Positions 1 to 8,130 are shown, numbered from the stretch's first letter. The stretch: DNA of 12,637 nt from CBFIJI01 sp965662885 (GCA_965662885.1 CBFIJI010000058.1:1-12637); one strand, 5' to 3'. Notes: generated by a model not told the origin, from the letters alone. Numbers and translations are program-made.

Positions 1-1058
1 CCAAAGGAGCTCTTATTTTAGGTAAAGTAAACCTCAGTGAATGGGCGTATTATTTTTGTAGTGGCTGTCCCGTTGGCTATAGTGCAATGGGTGGGCAAAC
101 CCTCAATCCTTATGGGAGAAGACAATTTGAAACTGGGGGGTCTAGCTCTGGAAGTGGGGTCAGTATTGCAGCCAATTATGCCGTAGCAGCCTTGGGATCT
201 GAAACCTCGGGTTCTATATTATCTCCCTCTGGAAAAAATTCTTTAGTGGGCTTAAAGCCAACTATAGGTGCGGTGAGTCGCTCCGGAATTGTTCCCATTT
301 CAAGTACGCTTGATACTTCGGGTCCCATGACCAAAAACGTAATGGACAACGCTATTTTGATGAATGCTATGGTAGGGATTGATCCTAATGACTCTTATTC
401 CTATGACGCTGCACCAATTGCATATGACAACCTTAAGCAGGCCTCTTTAAAGGGTAAACGTTTGGGGGTTATTCAACAATTTGCCGAGGATACTCTTCTG
501 CTTCAAGCTATTGAAATACTTGAGGATGCAGGGGCCAGTATTACGTTTATTGACCCTCCAAAAATTGATTTTGATGGGTTTCGTAAAATCTTGGATGTGG
601 ACATGAAAAAAGATTTACCCGCTTATATTGAAGGCCATGCTAGTTCAGAATTAACCGTAGCTACTGTAAAAGATATTGTTGCATTTAACAATCGGGACAG
701 TCTTTTACATGCACCCTATGGGCAAACCATTTTTAAACGTATAGCCAAAGATACCACAACGGAAAAAGGCTTTAAATCTAAGAAACAACGTATCATGCAA
801 GAGGCCAAACGTTATTTTGAAACCCCTATGCAAGCCAATGCTTTGGATGCTGTTATTTCCATCAATAATTATAGTGCAGGCTTCGCAGCCGCCGCACATT
901 ACCCCGCCTTAGGGGTTCCTATGGGATATGACAACCAAGGAGAACCCTTTAACATTACTTTTATCGCACCTTCAAAACAAGAACAGTTATTGTTTGAGTT
1001 GGGGGCTGCCTTTGAACGATTAACCAAACACCGAAAAACCCCATTACTTTTTCAATAA
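1..1058 (+). CDS. Amidase-signature family hydrolase, 5'-truncated by the window edge
   Basis: Partial gene: the frame is open from base 3, well upstream of the first ATG at 87, and that upstream peptide reads KGALILGKVNLSEWA, the usual 'GA.ilGKtN..EwA' block of amidase-signature (AS) enzymes, so 87 is not the start. Two of the three catalytic residues are visible. The cis-Ser lies in the GGSSSGSG block (Ser codon near 141), and the nucleophile is the last Ser of GSETSGS (codon near 213). These are followed by the family block ending LKPTIGAVSRSGIVPIS and by DTSGPM. The catalytic Lys should lie upstream of the window. AS enzymes hydrolyse amide bonds. This one resembles the stand-alone amidases of Bacteroidota and Bacillota rather than GatA, but the substrate cannot be read from sequence. 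About 351 residues are present of an expected 500-550. A CxxC pair (FCSGC, codons about 57-68) sits just before the active-site block. The stop is 11 bp before rimO, so the two are probably co-transcribed. Confidence 0.9.
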   Translation, partial: KGALILGKVNLSEWAYYFCSGCPVGYSAMGGQTLNPYGRRQFETGGSSSGSGVSIAANYAVAALGSETSGSILSPSGKNSLVGLKPTIGAVSRSGIVPISSTLDTSGPMTKNVMDNAILMNAMVGIDPNDSYSYDAAPIAYDNLKQASLKGKRLGVIQQFAEDTLLLQAIEILEDAGASITFIDPPKIDFDGFRKILDVDMKKDLPAYIEGHASSELTVATVKDIVAFNNRDSLLHAPYGQTIFKRIAKDTTTEKGFKSKKQRIMQEAKRYFETPMQANALDAVISINNYSAGFAAAAHYPALGVPMGYDNQGEPFNITFIAPSKQEQLLFELGAAFERLTKHRKTPLLFQ

Positions 1059-1069
1059 GCACTCGATTT

Positions 1070-2398
1070 ATGCGAACCAAAACAACAGAAAAAAACACCA
1101 TTAATGTCATCACCCTAGGCTGTTCCAAAAATGTCTATGACTCGGAAGTGTTAATGGGGCAGTTGCGGGCTAATAACAAAAAAGTGGTCCATGAAGAAGA
1201 AGGGAATATTGTGGTGGTTAATACCTGTGGTTTTATTGATAATGCTAAGGAAGAATCGGTCAATACTATTTTAGAACAAATTTCAAAAAAGGAATCAGGA
1301 GCTGTAGATAAAGTGTATGTTACTGGTTGCTTAAGCGAACGGTATAAGCCAGATTTAGAAAAAGAAATTCCACAAGTGGATCAATATTTTGGAACGACTG
1401 ATTTACCCCGTCTATTAAAAGTCTTAGGAGCCGACTATAAACACGAATTGGTCGGTGAACGAATTTTAACTACACCTAAACAATATGCGTACTTAAAAAT
1501 TGCTGAAGGATGTGACCGACCTTGTTCGTTTTGTGCAATTCCTTTGATGCGTGGAAAACACCGTTCTACGCCAATTGAATCCTTGGTTGATCAGGCAAAA
1601 GCCTTAGCCAAAGATGGAGTAAAAGAGTTGATTTTAATTGCGCAAGATTTAACCTATTACGGTCTTGATCTTTATAAAGAACGACGCTTAGCTGATTTAC
1701 TTCGCGCTTTAGTTACTGTAGATGGTATTGAATGGATTCGCTTACATTACGCATTTCCAACGGGCTTCCCTATGGATGTTTTAGAGGTGATGAAGCAGGA
1801 ACCTAAAATTTGTAATTATTTAGATATTCCCTTGCAACATATTGCGGACCCGATTCTAAAATCCATGCGTAGAGGAACCACCCAAGCAAAGACTACCGCA
1901 TTACTTCAAAAAATCCGCCAACAACTTCCGAACATCGCCATTCGTACAACTTTGATTGTTGGGTATCCTGGGGAGACAGAGAAAGATTTTGAAACGCTAA
2001 AGCAATGGGTAAGTGAGATGCGTTTTGAACGCTTGGGATGTTTTACTTACAGTCACGAGGAAAATACCCATGCGTATCAGTTAGAGGACAATGTACCTGA
2101 GGCTGTAAAACAAGAAAGAGCCAATGAAATCATGGCCATTCAATCTCAAATATCATGGGAGCACAATCAACATTATGTTGGGGAAAGCTTTCGCTGTATG
2201 ATTGATCGTAAAGAAGGAACCCACTATGTAGGGAGAACCTTTATGGATTCACCGGATGTGGACAATGAAGTATTAATTGATGCGACTCAACATTACCTTA
2301 AACAAGGAGAATTTGTTACGATTAAAATTACAGAAGCCACTGATTTTGACTTAATGGGAACGCCTATTTTTGCTGAAACGACCGATTATTCGTCATAA
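1070..2398 (+). CDS. rimO: Ribosomal protein S12 (aspartate) methylthiotransferase RimO
   Basis: Radical-SAM enzyme that methylthiolates a conserved aspartate of ribosomal protein S12 in the cytoplasm, using two [4Fe-4S] clusters and S-adenosylmethionine. The N-terminal MTTase domain (about residues 11-120) carries the cluster cysteines C18 (TLGCSKN), C53 (NTCGF) and C87 (TGCLSERY). The radical-SAM core has C148, C152 and C155 in EGCDRPCSFCAIP. The region from about residue 372 to the end fits the TRAM domain that binds the substrate. The 442 residues match the usual RimO length of about 440. The TLGCSKN and CDRPCSFCAIPLMRG signatures favour RimO over the tRNA enzyme MiaB. The ATG at 1070 leaves a short polar leader before the first domain and has no Shine-Dalgarno sequence, as is normal in Bacteroidota. 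It follows the amidase by 11 bp. Its last 35 bases overlap the end of the opposing peptidase gene. Confidence 0.96.
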   Translation: MRTKTTEKNTINVITLGCSKNVYDSEVLMGQLRANNKKVVHEEEGNIVVVNTCGFIDNAKEESVNTILEQISKKESGAVDKVYVTGCLSERYKPDLEKEIPQVDQYFGTTDLPRLLKVLGADYKHELVGERILTTPKQYAYLKIAEGCDRPCSFCAIPLMRGKHRSTPIESLVDQAKALAKDGVKELILIAQDLTYYGLDLYKERRLADLLRALVTVDGIEWIRLHYAFPTGFPMDVLEVMKQEPKICNYLDIPLQHIADPILKSMRRGTTQAKTTALLQKIRQQLPNIAIRTTLIVGYPGETEKDFETLKQWVSEMRFERLGCFTYSHEENTHAYQLEDNVPEAVKQERANEIMAIQSQISWEHNQHYVGESFRCMIDRKEGTHYVGRTFMDSPDVDNEVLIDATQHYLKQGEFVTIKITEATDFDLMGTPIFAETTDYSS

Positions 2399-4841
2399 AT
2401 AAAGCGTTGCTCATCAAATGCTTTCCGCTATACCAAAACCCTCTAAACAAAGGGTTGTCTACCATATAGATCAGACTCCCACGTCCTAATCGCTTTTCGC
2501 CAAACACCAAGGATTCTTCTTGATCTTTTAAAGCTTTATGTCCAACAAAACCAGCTAGGGGTCGAGCATTTTCCTCTAAGGTTCCAGCATTATACCCTTC
2601 GGCAATATAGTTATACGCATCTGATGAAAGCTTTAAGGAATAGTAACGCTCCATTCCAAAGCTCAAAGGATGGCTTTTGTCAAGGCTAACTTCATAAATA
2701 CTCCCTGTAATCATACTGCTAATTGCGTTGCGTTCACGCTCACTAGAGGGCAGTAAAGCATTTTCTTCTGCTTCTTGCTCTCCTTCTTTGGTCTTTAACC
2801 CATAGCGTTCATTACCAGCAAAAGATTGAAGTGCAGAAGACAAAGCGATTATTTTTCCTCCTCCACGAACCCAATTGATAACACTAGAGGAAACATCACT
2901 TAAAACAGCGGAATAGCGACCAGAAGGAAGGATCAATACGTCAATATTTTCAAGCGCTTTTGAATTTAGACGTTCCGTGGTAAGTTGCATTAATGGATAA
3001 TGCAATTGCTGTTCAAAGAAATGCCATACTTCCCCATAATTGTAGGGGGAGATGCCTTTTCCTCCAAGGACTGCCACTTTTGGTGGATTGATTAATTCCA
3101 ATTCATCGGCTCCTAAATCGGGGCCTTGTTCCGAATAACCTGTACTGATATTACTTAGCTGTTGTTGGTGGTCTTGTGCAATTTTAGAAAGCATTGCTTT
3201 AAAATCCTTATGGTGCTCATTGTCTCCTTTTAAAATAAATAGGCTCCCTCGTTTCCAGTTAACACCACTGTTTTTAAGCGGCATATTGTTAAAGCGAACA
3301 CGAATGTCAGCCTGTAATAGGGCGGCCAAAAACGTGGCATCTTTAAAACTATCCCATGCTAGGGCATAGCCATAATTACTTTTGGTTAGTTCTGCAATGG
3401 CAGGAAGAGCACTAACAGGCTGACTTGACATGCTATTGTTTGCTGCAATGGCAGTCAATCCATAAGCATAAGGTAAGGACCATGCTGTGATGTCATAGGT
3501 CAGTGAATCATTGAGAACAGTATTGGGTTCTAAGAGTACCTGCGCCATTTTACCCTTGGGTTGCTTGGTGTTGACCACTAGGGCATTTGCCCCTACTTTT
3601 TTAGTGCTATTTTTTTGACGTTGATAATCAAAACCCTTTACAGTGGCTTCGGCTTGGCTATGTCCAAACTGAATTTGGTGTTTTTCCAATAATGTTTCCA
3701 AGGCTAAAAGGGCATCTTTGGGTCCCTCCATAATAAAGGATTTATACTTGAGGTCGCTATCGGCATAGAAGTCACGAAAGGCAGTATTGAGTGCTGTTTT
3801 ATTTTTGGCAGCCATTTCTACTGTTGAAATTCCCGTTGTATAATGATGGGCAATTCGATCTTTTAGCGTTAATTCAATTGCTTCTCCATTATAGACTCCC
3901 AAACCAGCGCGTCCACCTCCCGCTTGTTCATAAGTCATTCCAATGGCGCCTAAATAGGTTGGATAGGTGTCACCATAACTAGGATATAATAAGTCAAAAC
4001 GTTGCTTGGTAAAATAAAACCATCCTTTTTCATCAAAATATTTGGCGTGGTTTTTCCCTAATTGATCTTGAAATGATTTTTGAAAATCAGTAATGATTTC
4101 ATGAAGAGGTTCCGCAGCAGGGGCGAAATAATAGGGACTATTGATGCCCTGCTCATGATAATCAACATGAATATGGGGAAGCCATTTGTTGTACACTTTT
4201 AACCGTTGTTGCGATTCTACTTGCGTTATCCATGCCCAATCACGGTTAAGGTCGAAGACATAATGATTGGTTCTTCCGTTGTGCCAACCTTCCGCATGTT
4301 CACGTGCAAGCGGATTTGGATCATAGATGGCACTTTTTGTTTTGTTGTAAAAATTGACATAGCGGTCTCTCCCATCGGGGTTGATACAGGGATCAAGGAT
4401 GACGACGATATCTTTAAGCCAGTCCTTGTATTGGGTGATTAACGCATGGGCTGTTTTCATGGCTGCTTCTGTGCTGGAGGATTCATTTCCATGCACATTA
4501 TAACTCAACCATACAATGGCTTTATCGTTATTGGGGTCTCCATCAACCAAGCCAGTGTTCTTCAGGTGATTTAAACGGATGGTTTCTAAATTCTTTAAAT
4601 TTTCAGGAGTGGAAATGTAAGCGTGCTGTAACAATCGTCCTTCATTGGTTTTTCCGTAAGCGGCTAACTGAACGTGGTCAGAAGAGTCCGCTAAATATTG
4701 GAAATAATCCACGACTTGGTGGTGGCGAGAAAAATAAGTTCCTAATTCATAACCCAAAAAAGCACTTGGTGTTTTAGGTTCTTGACCCTGAACGAAAAAG
4801 GATGCAACTAAAAAGAAGAAAGTGAAAAGTTTATTCAGCAT
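2364..4841 (-). CDS. Secreted M14-family zinc carboxypeptidase with degenerate GATase-like C-terminal domain
   Basis: Encodes 825 residues. A hydrophobic N-terminus (about residues 4-17) followed by VQGQ looks like a Sec signal peptide cleaved near residue 20, so the protein is exported. The peptidase domain (about 30-350) has the M14 zinc ligands H117 and E120 (VHGNES) and H229 (VDYHEQG), the DPCINPDGRDRY and DLNRDW substrate-binding blocks (N199, R200), and the probable general base E305 in GMTYEQAGGG. All expected catalytic residues appear intact. M14 enzymes remove C-terminal residues from peptides; the exact substrate is unknown. A linker region follows, then from about residue 587 (PPKVAVLGG) to the end a class-I glutamine-amidotransferase-like (flavodoxin-like) fold. 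The only cysteine in the protein is C152, so this domain has no nucleophile and is probably structural or binding. No C-terminal type IX secretion sorting domain is evident. It is a single-gene unit, divergent from bshC and convergent with rimO. Confidence 0.92.
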   Translation of the reverse strand: MLNKLFTFFFLVASFFVQGQEPKTPSAFLGYELGTYFSRHHQVVDYFQYLADSSDHVQLAAYGKTNEGRLLQHAYISTPENLKNLETIRLNHLKNTGLVDGDPNNDKAIVWLSYNVHGNESSSTEAAMKTAHALITQYKDWLKDIVVILDPCINPDGRDRYVNFYNKTKSAIYDPNPLAREHAEGWHNGRTNHYVFDLNRDWAWITQVESQQRLKVYNKWLPHIHVDYHEQGINSPYYFAPAAEPLHEIITDFQKSFQDQLGKNHAKYFDEKGWFYFTKQRFDLLYPSYGDTYPTYLGAIGMTYEQAGGGRAGLGVYNGEAIELTLKDRIAHHYTTGISTVEMAAKNKTALNTAFRDFYADSDLKYKSFIMEGPKDALLALETLLEKHQIQFGHSQAEATVKGFDYQRQKNSTKKVGANALVVNTKQPKGKMAQVLLEPNTVLNDSLTYDITAWSLPYAYGLTAIAANNSMSSQPVSALPAIAELTKSNYGYALAWDSFKDATFLAALLQADIRVRFNNMPLKNSGVNWKRGSLFILKGDNEHHKDFKAMLSKIAQDHQQQLSNISTGYSEQGPDLGADELELINPPKVAVLGGKGISPYNYGEVWHFFEQQLHYPLMQLTTERLNSKALENIDVLILPSGRYSAVLSDVSSSVINWVRGGGKIIALSSALQSFAGNERYGLKTKEGEQEAEENALLPSSERERNAISSMITGSIYEVSLDKSHPLSFGMERYYSLKLSSDAYNYIAEGYNAGTLEENARPLAGFVGHKALKDQEESLVFGEKRLGRGSLIYMVDNPLFRGFWYSGKHLMSNALFMTNNRSFQQK

Positions 4842-4862
4842 GGCATATTGATTAATAGGAGT

Positions 4863-4870
4863 TAAATATA
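4863..4870 (-). promoter_or_regulatory. Possible -7 element for the M14 peptidase gene
   Basis: Read on the minus strand this is TATATTTA, seven of eight positions short of perfect only at the last base against the Bacteroidota -7 consensus TAnnTTTG. It lies about 21 bp before the peptidase ATG, a suitable distance. No convincing TTTG -33 element is seen upstream, and the region is AT-rich, so a chance match is quite possible. Confidence 0.3.
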
Positions 4871-4912
4871 CTGTTTCTTTTTAAGCATAAATACGCTTTC
4901 TAAAAAAACGAA

Positions 4913-4920
4913 TATCTTTG
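4913..4920 (+). promoter_or_regulatory. Bacteroidota-type -7 promoter element for bshC
   Basis: TATCTTTG is an exact match to the Bacteroidota housekeeping-sigma -7 consensus TAnnTTTG. It ends 13 bp before the bshC ATG, which would give a 5' leader of only several bases. No clear TTTG -33 element is present at the normal spacing (17-23 bp); the sequence there is ATACGCTTTC. It lies in the 92-bp divergent intergenic region, which is about 24% GC. Confidence 0.6.
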
Positions 4921-4933
4921 TATAAAATCTACT

Positions 4934-6538
4934 ATGCAGGCCTCCTATATTTCGTATCAAGAAACTCATCGCTTTTCAAAATTAATGGCGGATTATCTAG
5001 CTCAAGATAAAAATTTAGCTCCTTTTATTCAGGCATTCCCAAGTTTAGACAATCTTCAGCGGCAAGCCCAACTTAAAACGAATGATTTTTCAGCTGAAAG
5101 GAGAGCAGTACTTTATAAAGAATTAACAGATCAATACAGCCAGTGTTCCCATACCCCAGCAACTGAAAAAAACATTACTCTTCTAAAAGATCCAAATTCA
5201 GTAACAATTACCACCGGGCATCAATTGTGCTTGATGACGGGGCCTTTATTCTTTATTTATAAAATCATTTCCACCGTAAAACTCTGTCAGCAATTGAATG
5301 CGAAAGATGATGGAAAGCACTATGTACCAATCTATTGGATGGCTACAGAGGATCACGATTTTGAAGAAATTCAATCCTTTTTATTTGAAGGGAAAAAAAT
5401 TCAGTGGAACCGTCCTTCAGGAGGAGCCGTTGGAAGAATGGACTTGGAGGGCTTAACTGCTGTTTTGGAAGTGTTTACAACCCACTTGGGCACTTCCAAA
5501 AATGCAACAGCTTTAAAAACCCTCATCAAAAAGAGTTATGGCGAGAGCAATAATCTTGCAGAAGCCACCCGAACACTGGTTAATGAGCTGTTTGGATCGT
5601 ATGGTTTGTTGATTATTGATGGGGATTCTCCAGCCTTAAAAAAACAATTCATTCCGGCCATTAAAGAGGATCTTTTTCAGCAGTCTTGTTTTACCGAGGT
5701 TACTTTACAAAATCAAAAAATTCAAGACAGGTATAATACCGCTTTTAAACCACAAGTTAACCCAAGAGAAATCAACTTTTTTTATTTTGAGGGGACTGGA
5801 CGGTATCGTATAATCAAAGAGGGGGAAGCTTATCAATTGGATGGTCATAAACGACAGTTTACGGCTGCAGAGTTGATTGAAGAAGTGGAACAACACCCTG
5901 AACGCTTTTCTCCCAATGTGATGCTTCGTCCCTTGTATCAAGAGACCATTTTACCCAATATTTGTTATATCGGTGGAGGAGGTGAATTGGCGTATTGGTT
6001 GGAATTAAAATCTTTTTTTGAAGACCAGAAAATACTTTTTCCTATTTTATTATTGCGGAATTCGGCACTATTGATGAACGAAAAACAGGAAAAAAGAGTA
6101 CATAAATTGGCGCTTTCCAAAAGCGATTTATTCCTAAATCGCAATGCATTGATCAATAAAAAAATCAGACAAATCAGTAATATTGATTTGGATCTTTCTC
6201 CCTTTAAACAAAAATTGGAAGCTCAATTTGATCATTTGGAAAGCTTAATTCAAAAAACAGATGCTTCTTTTGAAGGGACTGTTCGCGCTCAAAAGCGCAA
6301 ACAATTTAAAGGGATTGAGGCACTTGAAAAACGACTCTTAAAAGCACAAAAGAAAAAATTGTCAGATGAGGTTATCCGATTGACCGACCTTCATCAATCC
6401 TTATTTCCCAATAATAGTCTTCAAGAACGACATGATAACTTTAGCTTCTTTTATTTAGCATTGGGAACTGATTTTATTCCGATGCTTTTTAAACATCTCC
6501 ATCCATTATCCTTCGAGTTTACCATCATTGAATATTGA
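4934..6538 (+). CDS. bshC: Bacillithiol biosynthesis cysteine-adding enzyme BshC
   Basis: Final enzyme of bacillithiol synthesis, joining cysteine to glucosaminyl-malate to give the low-molecular-weight thiol redox buffer BSH in the cytoplasm. The 534 residues match the family length (about 540). Signatures seen are TGHQLCLMTGP followed by IYK (residues 94-110; the usual form is TGQQ.gLlTGP), YWMATEDHDFEE (134-145), and the terminal block ending SFEFTIIEY. A Lys/Glu/Leu-rich stretch at about 420-485 fits the coiled coil known in BshC structures. The Gln-to-His change in the first block (H96) is the only departure noted in those motifs. The ATG at 4934 follows an A/T-rich leader without a Shine-Dalgarno sequence. 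The partner genes bshA and bshB are not in this window. It is divergent from the M14 peptidase gene and 62 bp upstream of the guaA ATG, which has its own promoter motif. Confidence 0.95.
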   Translation: MQASYISYQETHRFSKLMADYLAQDKNLAPFIQAFPSLDNLQRQAQLKTNDFSAERRAVLYKELTDQYSQCSHTPATEKNITLLKDPNSVTITTGHQLCLMTGPLFFIYKIISTVKLCQQLNAKDDGKHYVPIYWMATEDHDFEEIQSFLFEGKKIQWNRPSGGAVGRMDLEGLTAVLEVFTTHLGTSKNATALKTLIKKSYGESNNLAEATRTLVNELFGSYGLLIIDGDSPALKKQFIPAIKEDLFQQSCFTEVTLQNQKIQDRYNTAFKPQVNPREINFFYFEGTGRYRIIKEGEAYQLDGHKRQFTAAELIEEVEQHPERFSPNVMLRPLYQETILPNICYIGGGGELAYWLELKSFFEDQKILFPILLLRNSALLMNEKQEKRVHKLALSKSDLFLNRNALINKKIRQISNIDLDLSPFKQKLEAQFDHLESLIQKTDASFEGTVRAQKRKQFKGIEALEKRLLKAQKKKLSDEVIRLTDLHQSLFPNNSLQERHDNFSFFYLALGTDFIPMLFKHLHPLSFEFTIIEY

Positions 6539-6567
6539 AAAACTCATGATTTAAAGTTGGGAACTTC

Positions 6568-6597
6568 TTTGGATCAACGGATTAAATTGTATTTTTG
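6568..6597 (+). promoter_or_regulatory. Bacteroidota-type promoter for guaA (-33 TTTG, -7 TATTTTTG)
   Basis: TTTG at 6568-6571 is followed after 18 bp by TATTTTTG at 6590-6597, matching both halves of the Bacteroidota consensus TTTG-N17-23-TAnnTTTG. This is the best promoter in the window. The -7 element ends only 3 bp before the ATG at 6601. With the usual few bases between the -7 element and the start site, transcription would begin at or immediately around the start codon. Confidence 0.7.
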
Positions 6598-6600
6598 GCC

Positions 6601-8130
6601 ATGCAAGAAAAAGTACTAATACTAGATTTTGGATCACAATATACTCAGTTGATTGCCAGAAGGGTTCGCGAGTTATTTATTTTTTGTGAAATACACCCTT
6701 ACAACAAGCCACCCGAAAGTTTTTCCGCATATAAAGCCGTTATTTTATCAGGTTCTCCTTTTTCGGTTAGAGCGGAAGATGCTCCCCATCCCGACTTAAG
6801 TGAAATTCGTGGTAAAATTCCATTACTTGCTGTTTGCTATGGGGCGCAATATCTGGCTCATTTCTTTGGCGGAAATGTCAGTCCTTCCAATACACGAGAA
6901 TATGGACGCGCCAATTTGTCGTATATCAATACAGAAAATCAATTTTTTGAATCCATTCCCGACAATAGTCAAGTATGGATGAGTCATAGTGATACGATCA
7001 AAGAACTACCGAGTGGAGGGAAACTATTAGCCAGTACTGAAGCCGTCAAAAATGCAGCTTTTACCATTGAAAACGAATTGACCTATGGCATTCAGTTTCA
7101 TCCTGAAGTGTATCACAGTACTGATGGAAAACAACTTTTAGAAAATTTCCTTGTAAAAATTGCAGGTCTTCAACAAGATTGGACACCCGATTCTTTTGTT
7201 TCTTCCACATTAAAGACGCTAAAAGAACGTGTTGGGAAAGAAAAAGTTATTCTTGGACTTTCTGGAGGTGTTGATTCTTCTGTTGCTGCCATGCTTTTAC
7301 ATCGTGCTATCGGTTCGCAGTTGAATTGTATTTTTGTCAACAATGGCCTATTACGTAAGGGAGAATTTTCACAAGTACTCAAGCAATATGAAGGTATGGG
7401 TTTGAACGTCAAGGGTGTTGATGCTTCGGATCAATTTTTAAATGCGCTTGCGGGCGTTGATGACCCAGAAACCAAGCGTAAAATTATCGGTAAAACGTTT
7501 ATTGATGTTTTTGATGAAGAATCCAAATTGGTCGAAGGGGCCAATTGGCTAGCTCAAGGAACCATTTATCCCGATGTTATTGAATCCATTTCGGTTAATG
7601 GTCCTTCCGCCACAATAAAATCGCATCATAATGTGGGTGGATTACCCGATTATATGCAGCTTAAAGTGATTGAGCCTTTACGAATGCTTTTTAAAGATGA
7701 AGTTCGAAGGGTTGGAAAAAGTATGGGAATGGCTCCAGAATTACTTGGACGTCATCCGTTTCCTGGTCCAGGATTAGCCATTCGGATTCTTGGAGACATC
7801 ACTGCAGAAAAAGTGGGTATGCTTCAAGAAGTGGATGCCATTTTTATCAATGGACTAAAAACATGGGACTTGTATGATCAGGTTTGGCAGGCTGGAGCAA
7901 TTTTACTGCCAGTCAACAGTGTTGGGGTAATGGGAGATGAGCGTACTTATGAAAAATGTGTTGCTCTAAGAGCAGTGCAATCTACAGATGGAATGACCGC
8001 CGATTGGGTGGATTTACCCTATGCCTTTCTTCAAAAAATATCAAACGACATCATTAATAACGTCAAAGGAATCAATCGTGTGGTTTATGATATTAGTTCC
8101 AAACCACCCGCAACCATAGAATGGGAATAG
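6601..8130 (+). CDS. guaA: GMP synthase (glutamine-hydrolysing)
   Basis: Converts XMP to GMP with ATP and glutamine, the last step of de novo guanine nucleotide synthesis. The N-terminal class-I glutamine amidotransferase domain (about residues 1-190) has the triad C79 (LLAVCYGAQ), H167 and E169 (GIQFHPEV). The ATP-pyrophosphatase domain carries the PP-loop LSGGVDSS (S221 to S227). The C-terminal dimerisation/XMP-binding domain has GRHPFPGPGLAIRILG and ends in PPATIEWE. All catalytic residues are present, and 509 residues is normal. I chose ATG 6601 over the in-frame TTG at 6595: the TTG lies inside the promoter -7 element and would add only two residues before MQEKVLILDFGSQ, the family's normal N-terminus. 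No purine riboswitch is possible in the 62-bp upstream gap. The LysM gene follows after 23 bp, probably in the same transcript. Confidence 0.97.
   Translation: MQEKVLILDFGSQYTQLIARRVRELFIFCEIHPYNKPPESFSAYKAVILSGSPFSVRAEDAPHPDLSEIRGKIPLLAVCYGAQYLAHFFGGNVSPSNTREYGRANLSYINTENQFFESIPDNSQVWMSHSDTIKELPSGGKLLASTEAVKNAAFTIENELTYGIQFHPEVYHSTDGKQLLENFLVKIAGLQQDWTPDSFVSSTLKTLKERVGKEKVILGLSGGVDSSVAAMLLHRAIGSQLNCIFVNNGLLRKGEFSQVLKQYEGMGLNVKGVDASDQFLNALAGVDDPETKRKIIGKTFIDVFDEESKLVEGANWLAQGTIYPDVIESISVNGPSATIKSHHNVGGLPDYMQLKVIEPLRMLFKDEVRRVGKSMGMAPELLGRHPFPGPGLAIRILGDITAEKVGMLQEVDAIFINGLKTWDLYDQVWQAGAILLPVNSVGVMGDERTYEKCVALRAVQSTDGMTADWVDLPYAFLQKISNDIINNVKGINRVVYDISSKPPATIEWE

Noticed and set aside
705..899. 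Antisense open frame inside the amidase gene
   Set aside because: Shadow of a well-supported coding frame, with no domain, promoter or start context. The same holds for the minus-strand frames within bshC, guaA, the LysM gene, pyrG and yidC, and for the plus-strand frames inside the peptidase, guaA and pyrG genes.
1045..1052. TACTTTTT upstream of rimO as a -7 element
   Set aside because: The final G is missing, it lies inside the amidase coding sequence, and an 11-bp gap makes an operon the simpler reading.
6554..6566. Inverted repeat AAGTT-GGG-AACTT between bshC and guaA as a terminator or operator
   Set aside because: Only a 5-bp AT-rich stem with a 3-base loop and no following U-tract; too weak for an intrinsic terminator, and chance is likely in AT-rich DNA.
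6595..6600. TTG at 6595 as the guaA start codon, adding two residues
   Set aside because: The TTG is part of the -7 promoter element TATTTTTG, and the ATG two codons later begins the normal GuaA N-terminus.
8122..8130. TAGTTTTTG-like sequence at the guaA stop as a promoter for the LysM gene
   Set aside because: The spacing inside the motif is one base too long (TA-nnn-TTTG) and there is no -33 element; the 23-bp gap fits co-transcription with guaA better.
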